Shown: piece after piece, positions 1 through 11,822 of the stretch | Layout: each line of letters opens with the position of its first letter | Numbering within the stretch: position 1 is the first letter of the stretch | Source of the DNA: Parasponia andersonii | Lineage: Eukaryota; Streptophyta; Magnoliopsida; Rosales; Cannabaceae | Assembly: GCA_002914805.1 (NCBI GenBank) | Contig: JXTB01000293.1 | Location: 174,194 to 238,193 of the forward strand | DNA: 64,000 nucleotides | Direction: 5' to 3' | The notes under the pieces: model-generated | What the model was told of the DNA's origin: nothing | Database searches by the model: none | The model's input: the letters and a program-made list of their open reading frames with translations, nothing else | Translations under genes and position numbers: made by a program

Positions 1-917
1 GAGATTATGAGACTACATGGTGTTCCAAAAGTTATCATTTCTGACCGAGATTCTAGATTTACTTCAAAATTTTGGAGGAGTGTTCAAGAGGCAATAGGTA
101 TAAAATTGGCATTTAGTATAGCTTTTCATCCTCATACTGATAGGCAATAAGAGAGAACCATACAGACCCTTGAAGACATGCTCAGAGCCTGTGTCTTAGA
201 TTTCCATGGATCTTGGAGTAAATACTTGCCACTTATAGAATTCACTTACAATAACAGTTACCAAGCTTCCATTGAAATGCCCATTATGAAGCATTGTACA
301 GAAGAAAGTGCAGATCTCCTATTCATTAGAATGAGATGGGGGAGAGAAAATTTCTTGGTCCAGAACTAATAAGAGAGACAAATGAGGCAGCAGAAAAGAT
401 TCAAAAAATGATACTAGCTGCTCAAAGTAGACAAAAATGTTATTCTGATCTTTAAAGAAGAAAACTAGAAGTTGACGCTGGAGAAAGTATTTCTGAAGGT
501 TGCCCCCATAAAAGGAATAATGAGGTTTGGGAAGAAAGGAAAACTAAGTCCCAGATATGTAGGTCCTTTAGAAATATCCGACAAAGTTAGAGACATTGCA
601 TATAGATTCGCTTTGCCTCCTTCATTTTCAAATGTACACAATGTATTTCATGTCTCTATGTTAAGAAGGTACATTTCAAATCCTTCACATACTCTGAATT
701 ATGAGCAACTGGAGCTAAGTCAAGACGTGAGTTACGAGAAACATCCAGTAAAGATTTTGGATACAAAAGAAAAGGAACTTAGAAACAAGAAAATCCCTTT
801 GGTCAAAATACTATGGAAGAACCATGAAGTGGAAGAGGCCACATGGGAAAAAGAAGAAGAGATGAAAATTAAGTATCCACACTTATTTGGTTAAGCAAAT
901 TTCAAGGACGAAATTTT
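1..917 (+). pseudogene. Ty3/gypsy chromovirus element C: integrase core and chromodomain remnant
   Basis: This is the 3' part of a chromovirus pol gene; the rest lies left of the window. Reading from base 1 gives the integrase core with [14 protein letters not shown] (second catalytic Asp region), then FHPHTD, a stop at about 148 where Q or S is usual, and [19 protein letters not shown] frameshift near 280-300 garbles the next ~170 bases. From 472 an open frame of 140 codons runs through the integrase tail (KGKLSPRYVGP, ALPPSFSNVHNVFHVSML) to a chromodomain ending KILWKNHEVEEATWEKEEE and KYPHLFG. The chromodomain is normally used to direct integration to chromatin. The gene is broken, but the last 140 codons are continuous. 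The chromodomain places it among plant chromoviruses; the Tekay/Del lineage is my inference from the LTR ends. Confidence 0.9.
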
Positions 918-933
918 ATAAAGAGGGGAGAAT
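918..933 (+). promoter_or_regulatory. polypurine tract of element C
   Basis: A purine run (ataaagaggggagaat) lies directly before the LTR start TGTGGTGCC and just after the pol stop codon. This is where plus-strand DNA priming occurs in Ty3/gypsy elements. The preceding motif 'ttcaaggacgaaatttt' is the usual plant chromovirus sequence between chromodomain and PPT. Confidence 0.8.
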
Positions 934-3923
934 TGTGGTGCCTAAGATTTTCACATGCATACTAAGCCAATAATAGACATGTTCTAATTGCATATTAGGT
1001 ATCTAGAAATCATTAATACAATTTTCATAGTAACATGCTCATTCATTATGTTATGTGCATTTATATATATGTTATTACAATAATGATTGTCGAAGTATCT
1101 CAATACAGTATAAAGGTTCAATACCCTCAGAGAGAGAGCTCGTTGTGCTAAAAGAACAAAGAATAGAACTATGAAAGCAATACTATGTGCACATGCATTA
1201 AGATTGTACTTGTTGATAACTTGGTTAAATAATAGTTTTTCGGTAAAATGTAATTTTCATGCATTTCGGAGCCGAATTCACTGTGCGTTTAACATGTCAA
1301 ATAAGCTTGATTCAATGTCTAGGACTCATTTATAGCATTTTATTTGTTGGATCTAGGTAAGCACGAGGTGGCATTCAGAACACTAATTCGTATTTAGTTG
1401 CACTAAGCTAGCTCAGAGTAGGCTTATTCGCGTAATGTCGTTTTTGTGCATTATAATAATTGAGTGCTAATACTATGTTTGCATTGTTTATTGGAGTGTA
1501 ATTGACTTATTTTATGTTTAATGATTGGTTATTGGGCTAAATTCCACCAAATTATAATAAGGTTGGTCATATGGGATCATAAGTCAAAGTATGACTAGTT
1601 TTAATTTTCTAAGCTAGGATTCACAAACTTTGGCTACACTTAGGTGTATAGGAGTGACCAACAATGTGGTGACTATGCTGAGGATGTTTTAGAGTTGGAC
1701 ACATGGAAAGTAATGTGCAAAATACCCAAAATACCCCTTAGAATTTAAGCTATGCCATTTCTTAGTCATTAAGTATGACTTTTAGAGCAAATCTAGTCAT
1801 TTTCTTCTCTTTTGTCTCCAGCCACGACCTGAAACTATCCAATACTTTTTTTACTTCTCTTAACTTTCCTCAAACATTTCCAAGAGTTTCTAAGTGGTAG
1901 AACTCAAATTGGAGTCCTAGAAATCATGACAGACCAAAACTAGTCAAGGTAATTCTGCTAGTTCTTCTTCCTATGTCTTTTTCTTTAATTTCAATTCTCC
2001 ATTTGATACCACTTAAATAATGGTTCCTTCAGGTCCTATTGAGTCCTAAAATCTAATTCTAATCCTTGAGAATCAATTTGGTAGAGGTAGAAGGCAAGAC
2101 CTCCAACAAAATCTCAAACTAGTCAAGGTAAGGTATAAGTGAGAATTTGAATTTGTAGTGAACTTATTTTGTTCCAGATCTTAAACCAAAGCTATTATTT
2201 GATGAATAATGATCATAGGAATCCTTATATATCATTGAAAATAAAAAATTTAGGTGGAGGATTAAAGTTAAACCTAAGGCCCCAAAGTTTGCTATTTATG
2301 GATTTAAGTGTTTTCATGTGTGGTAGATTAAGTTTTTCATATTTGTAATCTGATTTCTTAAACTTATAGTGTATATTTTATTGATTCTATTATTTATTAT
2401 ACTCATTTGATGGCTGGTTATGGTGGCACATAAGTGTAAAAGTCGTTTAAACTTTGTGTAAATTGAAAGGAATTCAAGTCCACTTAGGTTGTTCTAAGTG
2501 ATCCTCTTTGATGTGTATGTGTGGGAATTGGATTGTTAATTATTATTGCAGATTTAAAACCATAATTTTAATCATGTGGGATTGTCTTAAAAGGAGGGGA
2601 GATTTTGTCCAAATGTTTTTAAAATGAAATGGCACGATTTAGGAGCAAATAGATCAGTTTTTACAAAATTATGTGCCATTTTGGATCATTTTGTACTAAT
2701 GAACTAGCAATTATATTTTAATACTTTTGAATAGTTTTTCAATGCTAGTTATTAACTTCCAAGTACCTTAAAGGATTTATATGCTTCCTAGTCATTTTAA
2801 GATCAAGTTTCCTAATTTAGTAAAAGTTGTGATTTCGGACATATTCAAGTATCTTAATGTATTCTTTTTGTAAAGTGTGCATCTTGAATAATAGTAATTT
2901 ATGACAGGTGATTAGCACACCAATCTCTAGAGGATATTGACTCTTTCTACTATCAATTCCTATTCAAGACACGAGGTAAGTAAAGACTTACAACTGCATC
3001 ACAAGAACTATATGGAAGATGTTATTATATGAAACTTACTTATACCAGAAAGTTATAAAATGGTATGTGCATGGCACGCCTTGCATGCAAATGGAGAATT
3101 TTATTATAAGATTATTTGAAAGCGAGTGCCATTGTATCAATTTTATAAGATAAGTTTTGATTGCAATTGCTAGTCTGTCAGAGCTAGGTAGGTAAGTTTG
3201 TTGATTCAGACAATCCGGCTGAAGCGGGACTTGCAGATCTTATGATATGTCTCGTTGAAGCTGGATAATATTAGTGCAGTGTGGGATGCCCCTTTGATGA
3301 GGGATGGAGTTTTCAAAAACCTCAGATGACAGTCGTACCTTATTTTTCCTCTTGGCTAGAGTTTCTGCCCAATGTTATCATGGCCTATCGACTTACGAGA
3401 TAATCAATATGCTGAGGGACCTAACTATGAATAATTTTAAGGAAAATACATAGACTCAAATAATAAAGAAAGAAAAGGGCACAATGGAAACTTTATAAGA
3501 TTTTAAAGCATACATAAGCATGCATAGTTTTTACTACTGAGCTTTAGCTTATTTTAGTCCTGTGTTACAGATGAGGAGGCACATTTTTATGCTGAGTAGT
3601 TGGTTGTCTGGCTTGCATTTTGTCGCCATGATCATACAGATATAGACGAGCTTGACCTGTGGGTGACATTTTTGTTTTGAGATATTTTGGTGTAATATAA
3701 GTACTACTGCTGATGGCAAAATAGACTGGTAAAATCCTCTTTTGATTGTACATTTTTAAAAACACTTTTGACAAGAAATGCCATACAGTTGCTTTTGTTT
3801 AAAGGTTTTAGAAAGTTCAAAATTGTCCACCTTTTTATCAAAATGAAAGATATGGTAGAACAAAGAATAATACTTCATAGTTGGACTGTATATGACAATA
3901 TAGTTAAACTAGGGGGTGTGATA
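934..3923 (+). repeat. 3' LTR of chromovirus element C (about 3 kb)
   Basis: The LTR starts TGTGGTGCC right after the PPT and ends GGGGTGTGATA, close to the TGTGACGCC...GGGGTGTGACA ends typical of Tekay/Del-like LTRs. At 3924 the sequence switches to a piece of the B1 LTR, so the outer boundary is well placed. At ~2990 bp it is long. I see no credible coding region; short frames at 3565-3774 and 3768-4013 are chance. The target-site duplication cannot be checked because the left end is outside the window. Confidence 0.75.
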
Positions 3924-4158
3924 AGTTTAACTTGGCTTTCTTATATGTATCTCACTCTAACATATTCAGCAAATTCATTAGTGTATGACTACTCAATTTC
4001 TACGATCAAATAAATTAGATATACGTAATTAAATTTTAATCAAGAAAATGAATCATGATAAATTCATTCTTCAAGAGAATACACTAATATTAAAAGATCA
4101 TGATAATTAATAATTATTAAACTAATTTTAAAAGTTAAGGGTTTTCTAGGAGTTTACA
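3924..4158 (-). repeat. Truncated 3' LTR of element B1 (start of U3)
   Basis: Read on the minus strand, this starts TGTAAAC at 4158 just after the PPT and continues with AT-rich U3 sequence. The same sequence occurs on the plus strand at 22226-22460, the beginning of the B2 LTR. At 3924 it is interrupted by the end of the element C LTR, so element C appears to have inserted into this LTR; the rest should lie beyond the left edge. Confidence 0.75.
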
Positions 4159-6288
4159 GTCTCTCCTACTTATGAAATTTTTGTCCTCGAAAATTGGAAT
4201 AGGTGTGGATACTTTTTCTTCATCTATTATTCTCGTTCCCATGTAGCTTCTTTGATTTTGTGACTATGCCACAATACCTTAACCGTGGGTATTATCTTGT
4301 TCCATAGAGTTTTCTCTTCATGCACGAATATTTTGATTGGTTTTTCTTCGTAGGTTACGTCTTCATGAGTCTCTATAGGTTCATGATTTAGCACATGTGA
4401 TGGGTTGGGAACATACTTTTTCAACATTGGTACATGAAAGACATTACATATATTAGCCAACTCTGGTGATAAAGCTAGTCTATATGCTACTTTTCCTACT
4501 CGTTCGAGGATCTTGAACGGTCTAATATATCTCGGACTCAATTGTCCTTTCTTCTTAAACCTCATCACACTTTTCATTGGTGCAATCTTAAGAAAAACTA
4601 TGTCTCCTACTTGAAATTCCAATGGCATTTTCCGTTTCTCAGCATAGCTTTTCTATCGACATTAGGTAGTTTCTATCCTTTTCTTGATTTTCTATATTGC
4701 TTCAGTGGTCTCCCTTATGAAGTCGGTGGTTTCTAAATACTTCTCCTTAGGTTCATACCAATGGATTAGGGATATACATCTCCTTCTATAAAGCTCTTTA
4801 TAAGGTGCTGCTTTAATAGAAGCCTAATAGCTATTATCATAAGAGAATTCTATTAATGGAGGCATCTTATTCCAAGCTCCTTTAAAGTCTATCACACATG
4901 CATTGAGTATATCCTCTAGAGTTTGGTTGGTTCGTTCTGACTACCCATCTGTTTGTGGATGAAAAGCTGTGAGAAAAAGTAGCTTTGTTCTTAAAGCTTG
5001 TGGAACTTTCCTCCAGAAAGTAGAATTAAATTGATTATCATGGTTAGAAATGAACAGTCGTGGTATTCCATGTAGTTTAACTATCTCAGTTACATATAAT
5101 TCAGCTAACCCTTCTAATGAATAAGTGATTTTCATCAATAGAAAATGTACTGATCTAGTTAATCAATCAATAATTACCCATATTACGTCATATCCTTCAC
5201 GTGTTTTGGGTAATCCAATTACAAAATCCATGGTAATGTTCTCCTATTTCCACTGAGAAATTTGAATTAGTTGTAACTCTTTAGTAGGTCTCTTATGTTT
5301 AGCCTTGACTTTGACAAGTCAAAAACCTCTGCATATACTTCGCCACATTATTTGTCATTCCGTTCCACCAAAAGTATTCTTTGAGATCATTATACATCTT
5401 AGTTGTAATAGGGTGAACAGAATAAGGGGTTTCATATACTTTAGAAAGGATTTGATTCTTGATTTCTACATTGTTTGGTATGCATAATCTACTATTTAAC
5501 TTTAGGATTCCATCAAAAGAGATGTTGAACTCTGACTGTCCACTCTTCGTAATATATTCTCTAATTTGCTCTAAGGTTAGATCGAGCTCTTGAGCTTCCC
5601 TTATATTCTCAAGAATATTTGGTTTGAGTGCTAAAGTTGACAATTTTCCTACTTTTAACTCTAAATCGACATGGTTAATATCTTCTTGTAAGGGCTCAGT
5701 CAAGGGTTTTATGGACATCAAGGTTGTATTTGTTTTCCTACTTAGTGCGTCTGCGACCTTATTTGCCTTATCTGTGTGGTATAGGATTTCACAATCGTAA
5801 TCCTTAATCAACTCCAGCCATCTATACTGCCTCATGCTCAACTCTTTCTGAGTGAATATGTATTTGACGCTTTTATGATCGGTGTAAATTCGACATTAAG
5901 TCACATAAAAATAGTGTCGCCAAAGTTTGAGAGTGAATACAACAACAACTAGTTCTAGATCATGGGTTGGGTAATTCTTCTCTTGCTCCTTGAGTTGCTA
6001 AGAACCATAAACCACAACTTTCCTATTTTGCATCAATACTGCTCCTATTCCCAACTTCGATGTGTCACTAAAGATGTCAAATTCTCCTTTATCTTACGAG
6101 ATGATAAGGATAGGTGTACTAGTAAGCCTATTCTTCTATTCTAGAAAACTTTCTTTGCACTTCTAACTTCTTTTTTTTTACTCCTTAACACGTACTTATA
6201 ATACAATACTATACTAAAAGGAAAGTTCTAATTACTTAAGTTGATTGAATTGTTACAGAGTGATGCGAGATAGGATGGCAAGATGCTC
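4159..6288 (-). pseudogene. Internally deleted chromovirus B1: RNase H remnant, integrase, chromodomain
   Basis: Minus-strand pol remnant. From right to left: leader (about 6288-6150), the RT/RNase H border around 6140-6095, RNase H tail and linker (5841-5299, [20 protein letters not shown], then KVADALSRK), integrase zinc finger, integrase core (about 5270-4640) and chromodomain (4628-4230, LSPRYIRPFKILERVGKVAY and VKVLWHSHKIKEATWERE). In the zinc finger a Cys has become Phe (QRFLTCQ). In the core the usual SDR is SNH, so the second catalytic Asp is lost. Gag, protease and most of RT are absent: the leader is joined directly to the end of RT. B2 shares that junction. The PPT lies at about 4159-4175. 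It is non-functional for protein and probably non-autonomous. Confidence 0.88.
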
Positions 6289-6300
6289 GCTTTGATACCA
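6289..6300 (-). promoter_or_regulatory. Primer-binding site of B1 (initiator tRNA-Met type)
   Basis: On the minus strand the sequence reads TGGTATCAAAGC, one mismatch from the TGGTATCAGAGC that pairs with the 3' end of initiator tRNA-Met. It lies 3 bases inside the LTR edge at 6304. Its position fixes B1 as a minus-strand element with its 5' LTR on the right. Confidence 0.85.
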
Positions 6301-6303
6301 ATT

Positions 6304-7830
6304 GTAACAACCCGACTCTTTTTTAAGACTGACATTAATGTATGTGCATAACTTATTAAATTTTTTTTAGGTCATAAACTTGGACTATGAAAATTCATGA
6401 ATTTTTTTCTTTATTTATATAATCTTCTCAAGACAGTTAACCAATTAATCCAAGTGTCATACTAAGAAATTTTGACAAACCATTGAAGATAACATTATCT
6501 TTTTTTTGAGGTTTAAATAATGCGCAGGTAAAAAGGTTTCAAGGTGAGGAGAGGGTTCACAACCGGACATCTTAAATCCCAAGCTCTCCTTAGACGGGTT
6601 TAAGTCTTTTTAACAAAGCCCATTTAGTCTTATATTTATTCAAATCAAAATATTAGATGCTAAAAAAATATTTATTTAAGAATGTTTAATCATGCTTCAA
6701 AATAGTATATGAAATTGTATAAAAGAATATTTAAATAAAATTGATCATATCGTATATAGCAAAAAAATTACTTAATCTTTGAGGCATAATTAATCTTTAA
6801 ATTAACATTCAATATTAAATATATTGTCTCGTTATTAACTTAAGGAAATATAAGATTTAATCTTACATATTTAAGTAAACTATCTTGCTTAAAGTGAAGG
6901 AAATATATATAGAATTTATTGGGAGATATCTAAACCCATGCCTCGCATCTATCCCCGCCTCAATTATGGTCAACTCATCATTCAAAACAAAGGTTGCTTA
7001 CCTTAAATACCTATAACATAGATATTTACACTATATGAGCTTTCACTTAGCAAGTAGAATTCGACTCATAAAAGTTTCATACAAATAACAAAATATGAAA
7101 GTTTAATTCTCGCTTTTTTTGTTATCTTTTTCTTTTATTTTATGAAATAATCTTTTATCACATATGTTATCTCAAAATTTTTTATCTTTCTTATGGAACC
7201 TTGTGTATGTACCGAGTGCGCACTTACCGACAGGGAATCAGAGGAGCGACCCTACTGAATTACCAATGTTCATAAACTTAACATTCTTCTCGTGAATCCC
7301 CACCTAGTGGGGGTTGTTCTTATTTTCTCTTAGGATTCCTCACCTAGCAGAGGTTGGTACTACATCTTTATATTCTTATCTTTTTCTTAGTTTCCTCTTT
7401 AACATAAATGGTTGTACTATATTTTAAACCCAAACTTTATATTTCATGTTCTTGATACTTCCTTTAACTGAAGCATATCTATCAAGTTATGAACAATATT
7501 GTAAAGGAAATTTGTCTCATCTTAATATCACAGAAGGCATATATATTCATAGGCACATATACAAGCTAAACAAACATCTTTTATATAGGCAAAATATTAC
7601 AATTACTCATCTCAATTTTTTTTTTGAAAATAGAACATACTTTTAAAACTATCCATGTTGTTGGTGAGATTATATTTATCTTAAGTCCTTAAAAAATGTT
7701 CTTTGTACTTGCAGTGAAATATCACACACTTAACCTTGTTGCAACTATGTGCTTCTTCTTTATCCTTTTTACTTATTATTTATGCATCAAGATTCATTTT
7801 ATATGTCAACATATGCTATCATTAGTCATG
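6304..7830 (-). repeat. 5' LTR of B1, segment 1 (U5 side)
   Basis: On the plus strand this starts TGTAACAACCCGACT, the reverse complement of the LTR end. It is collinear with the reverse complement of the B2 LTR from 25770 back to about 24187. At 7830 the match stops inside 'agtcatg' and sequence of LTR family A begins. Frames inside, such as 7446-7646, are not credible genes. Confidence 0.85.
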
Positions 7831-10800
7831 TTATATTTTATAACCTAAAGTTAATGGTTACAACAAAATAGTGCTATGCCATAATTTGAATGGCTTGGAT
7901 TTAAGTATATAAAGAATTAAGTAGTCAAATCAATCTAAGGGTGGAAAATAAGTTGTAGAAAAAGACGAAAAGTAGTAAAGTTTTATCTTAGAAAGGTAAT
8001 AACTTTAAATTAGTGGAATAAAAAATGACAAGGATAAAGTTAGTGGGTAATTCTAAAAGGTAGGAAAAAAAATGATAATAGAAATATTCATTGGAAATTA
8101 GTGGTCATAATTCAAAGTGGAAGATATAGACAAAACTAATTAGTAGCTTTTGTCTCCAAAATAATTCAAAAGATATGAAAAAGATTAATATAGTGGAGAC
8201 TTTCTTTAGGAGCTAGTGGTATTAGATTCCAAATAATTGAAAAAGAAGAAATATTAGAGATAAAAATAGTGGATGAGTGAAAAATAAAGTAAAAGATAAG
8301 GTAATAGAGTAGGAAAAGAAGATATATTAACAAATTAATAATAATAGTACTTGGATTATTTGATGGAATGTGAAAGTGTGTATTATGGGATACCTCCTAT
8401 AGATGGCCTATAAATAGATCTTTCATTCGGCAATTCAAATCCTTTTGAATTACTTAGCCAAAACTGTGTTCATTTTTCTAATTATCCTTTCTTGAAAAAA
8501 AAAAGAGAGAAAAAAAAACTTTTTCTACCTCACTTTTTCCAAATCCACAAGAGCTATAATATTTTATCTATTGACTCTAAAAATTAAGAATTATAATCAA
8601 GAGAAGAGAGTACCTAATTTTGTGATAAAGACATAAGAAAGAAGATTCAAGCTTGGAAGGTAAATATTCCCTCACCTTGCTTGTTATTGGTTTAAATAGA
8701 TTCTATAAAATAAATAAATGAGTAATAACATATTTGATCTACTTTAACTGTTATATAATTTATATTACATTTAGACTTATTTTATTGATTTCATAAGCCT
8801 CTAAATATGAATACTTCATAATAATAAAGGCTAAATAATAATAATAATAGTAAAATCAAAATGACTAGATACAAAAGTGGAAGATTTTTAAGTGTAAGAC
8901 TCTAAAACAAAATATGCATAGAAATGAATCAAGCTTAATGATTTAGACTTAGATCCTTAAGAACAGATTTTTATCCATTAAAAATGCTTTCCAAAAATTA
9001 AAGATATTTGCTCGAAAGTTGAAAGGACTAAAATGCAAAAACTTTGAGTATTTGGGTCAAAAGTGTAATTTTGACAAAATATGGGTTGAATATGTGAGAA
9101 AGATATTTTAGTTTTAAGATCATATTAAAGTGTAAAAGTAAATAAAGGAAGAATATGTAATAAAAAGATAAGCTATAACTCAATATTTACCATTGGAGGG
9201 CATAAATGTTAGAAATCTTAAGATTATGGGCAAAAATATAAATTATAAAACTTGAAATTTTGGGTTGGAAATTTGGTATAAGAATATATAGAAAACTTTA
9301 TTTTAAATCTCTAATTGGGATATGAAAAGATATACTTAAATTTAAGACATAAAATCAATTATAGGAAATAAATAATATATGCCTCTACTTGTATTTAGCG
9401 TAAGTTTAATGATGGGCCTAAAAAGTGTGATCAATGCTTAATAATATTTAATCCAAATATGATTTTAGATTTTAAATCTGTGTAGTGATTAATGTGTTTG
9501 ACTCACTTATCATATTATGACCCTTAATTACGAATAAAGAAATTAATCAAGAATAATTCAAAGTATTTGATGAAACGAAACATAATTAAGGAAACTTAAC
9601 TGATTTAGGATGATATTAATCAACAACTAAATTATTGATAGATTAAAAAGATCACTATGATAAATGTTAAGGAGAATTAAATCTCATCCATCTAAGTTGA
9701 AAGTATAAATTAGTCAATGAATATAACATGATATTGTTTCTCAAATTTGAAGTTTTATGTTTGCTTAAGACTAAGTCTTAAATGTTTTAAGCCCACTAAG
9801 TAATTAGAAGTTTTTTTAAAAAAAGTATAAGGCCATTTTAAATTACTCTAACAAATAGAGTATGTATACATCAGGGTAAAACTACGATCTAGACGTACAT
9901 AATTAATGAGTGGAACTAGGACAATCATATTACGAGATAAGTACAATTTCACTTATAGCATGGATGGTTTGAAAATGTTTCATATTTACAGTATGATAGG
10001 TTTGAAATTATTTCATGTATTAACTTACCTTTATATTATTATTGTATGGCCTATGTATAATGTATACTTATAAAGATATATTTCCTATGCTATAAAAATG
10101 ATATATGCTTACTTTACAATATTATAATGTAAAAATACTTTAGCATACTTTAACAAAGGCAATGTTATGATAATAGAATATAAGTTTGGGCTTGTTGTTG
10201 AAACATATCCACCTATGTTAAGAGAAGACTAAATAAGATAAAGAATTTAAAGGTGTCGTACCAACCTCCATTAGGTGAGGATATCCGAGGGAAAATATGA
10301 CCGAGCTCCTGCTCCACTAAGCGAGGTTTCCCGAAGAAAAGTATGTTAAGACTATGACTATGGGTGTTTTCAGTTAGGTCGGTCCCCTAGTTCCCGTTCA
10401 GTACTGTGCACTCAGTATGTACACCAGGGTCCATAAGAAAGATAAAAGACTTTATGATCAAGAATGAGATAAAATCATGGTACAATATCTTATAATAAAG
10501 TATAAAGTAATGATTTCATAAAACAGTGTAACCGGACTTTCATAAAAGATTATTTGTTTATAAGTAAAATATTTTGTTAGAATTACATTGTACTTACTGA
10601 GCGAAAGCTCAAATTTTATGAGCATCCATGCTATAGGTACCAAAGGAAAGAAACTTCTAATTTGATTGATGGGTTAGCTGGAATCGAGGCGGGGATGAAT
10701 ATAAGGTACGGGCAATGGAATACCACTATTAAAATTACTTCGCATATGTTCTTATTTATGAGACAAATAGTTTCATTTATGTATGCTTGATGTTGTTGGA

Positions 10801-11294
10801 AAACGTATTTATAACTTGACAATTAATTTTGCAATGCATGGTTTTATTAAATTGAACTTGAAAATGTATTTCGTTGAATAGAATTTAAACAAATGTTTTC
10901 CAAAAGATCTAAAAGAGAAAATATTTTGATTTAAATAAATGCAAAACACAAGGGGTTCTGTCAAAAAGACCTAAACGGTCTAAGAAGAATTTGGGACTTA
11001 GTGGTCTGTATGTAATCCCCCTGCTCAGCAAGGAGCCCTTTATGGTTGTACATTATTTAAATTACCTTAATAAAAGTTTATAAACAAATTTAAATAAAAG
11101 ATACTTAACCATCTAGAATAATTTTACTTATTTTCAAAATTTAAGTAAATGATTAGTTATGAATATAAATCTCTTTAAAATAAATAATAGCATAAAAAAA
11201 ATTTATCATGAATTTTCATCATCTACATTTCTCTTTTTAAATAAGTAAGCTAAGAAGATAAGTAATTAACAGTCTGAAAAGTCGGGTCGTTACA
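7831..11294 (+). repeat. Solo LTR of family A, 5'-truncated, inserted in the B1 LTR
   Basis: This 3.46 kb segment matches the A1 LTR (43934-47205) from about 285 bases inside its start to its end GTCGTTACA. No primer site or internal region follows; instead the B1 LTR resumes with 'tgtgaaacc'. The uninterrupted site in B2 reads 'gtcatgtgaaacc', so the insertion point can be read directly. It contains an (AAT)n microsatellite near 8835, a TATA box at 8408-8417, and the two-copy 'cctccattaggtgagga' module near 10265-10345. The missing first ~285 bp were probably lost after recombination to a solo LTR. Confidence 0.85.
8408..8417 (+). promoter_or_regulatory. TATA box of solo LTR A
   Basis: CTATAAATAG is followed ~110 bases later by a purine-rich (A/G) tract and then an AT-rich leader. 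The same box occurs at 52951 in the A1 3' LTR and at 28014-28023 (minus strand) in A2, so it is conserved in family A and is the likely Pol II start region. Confidence 0.6.
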
Positions 11295-11804
11295 TGTGAA
11301 ACCTATTTTATGTGTTTGAAAATATTCACAACATAAATCCTAAAATAATATTTCACATTAAAATTGTAGAATTTTGGTGCGTAATGCATACTTAAAGAAT
11401 TCCACATTATAATACTTAATTTTATTCATAATAAAAATTTACATAAATCCATTTGAAATAAAAATAAATCTAAGAATTAAGGTTTAGAATTTAAAAACAA
11501 CACCTATTACCATTTTTTTCCTAATTTAGAATTTATAACAAAATTGTTAAAACTGCGACTAAATAAAAATTATTGAATTTTCGGAAATGTTCTCTAAATC
11601 AAACAAACTTAAAATCTTAAAAGCACACCATTAACATATTATAACTTATGTGCAACATTTGGAAATTCTAAAATTGAATATTTTATAGCACCTTAATCAC
11701 TTGTAATTATACCTTAGAATTTATTTTAGCATTTTCAAATATTGAAATAATGTGTAAATTATAATTAATTTTATAGAGATCAAAATATAATGAAACCTTC
11801 TAAA
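11295..11804 (-). repeat. 5' LTR of B1, segment 2
   Basis: This resumes exactly where segment 1 stopped and matches the reverse complement of the B2 LTR from about 24186 to 23687. It ends at 'ccttctaaa', where the CACTA element begins; the last three bases (aaa, 11802-11804) are the target-site duplication. Confidence 0.85.
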
Positions 11805-11822
11805 CACTACAACAATAGGACC
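11805..11822 (+). repeat. Left terminal inverted repeat of the CACTA element
   Basis: CACTACAACAATAGGACC. Just inside lie 'tttttataacactag' and 'aaaaagtgttacattag', inverted copies of the subterminal motif that recurs at the right end. Confidence 0.88.

Noticed and set aside
3565..4013. Two frames of 69 and 81 codons at the end of LTR C
   Set aside because: They lie in LTR DNA across the C/B1 boundary; no family features.
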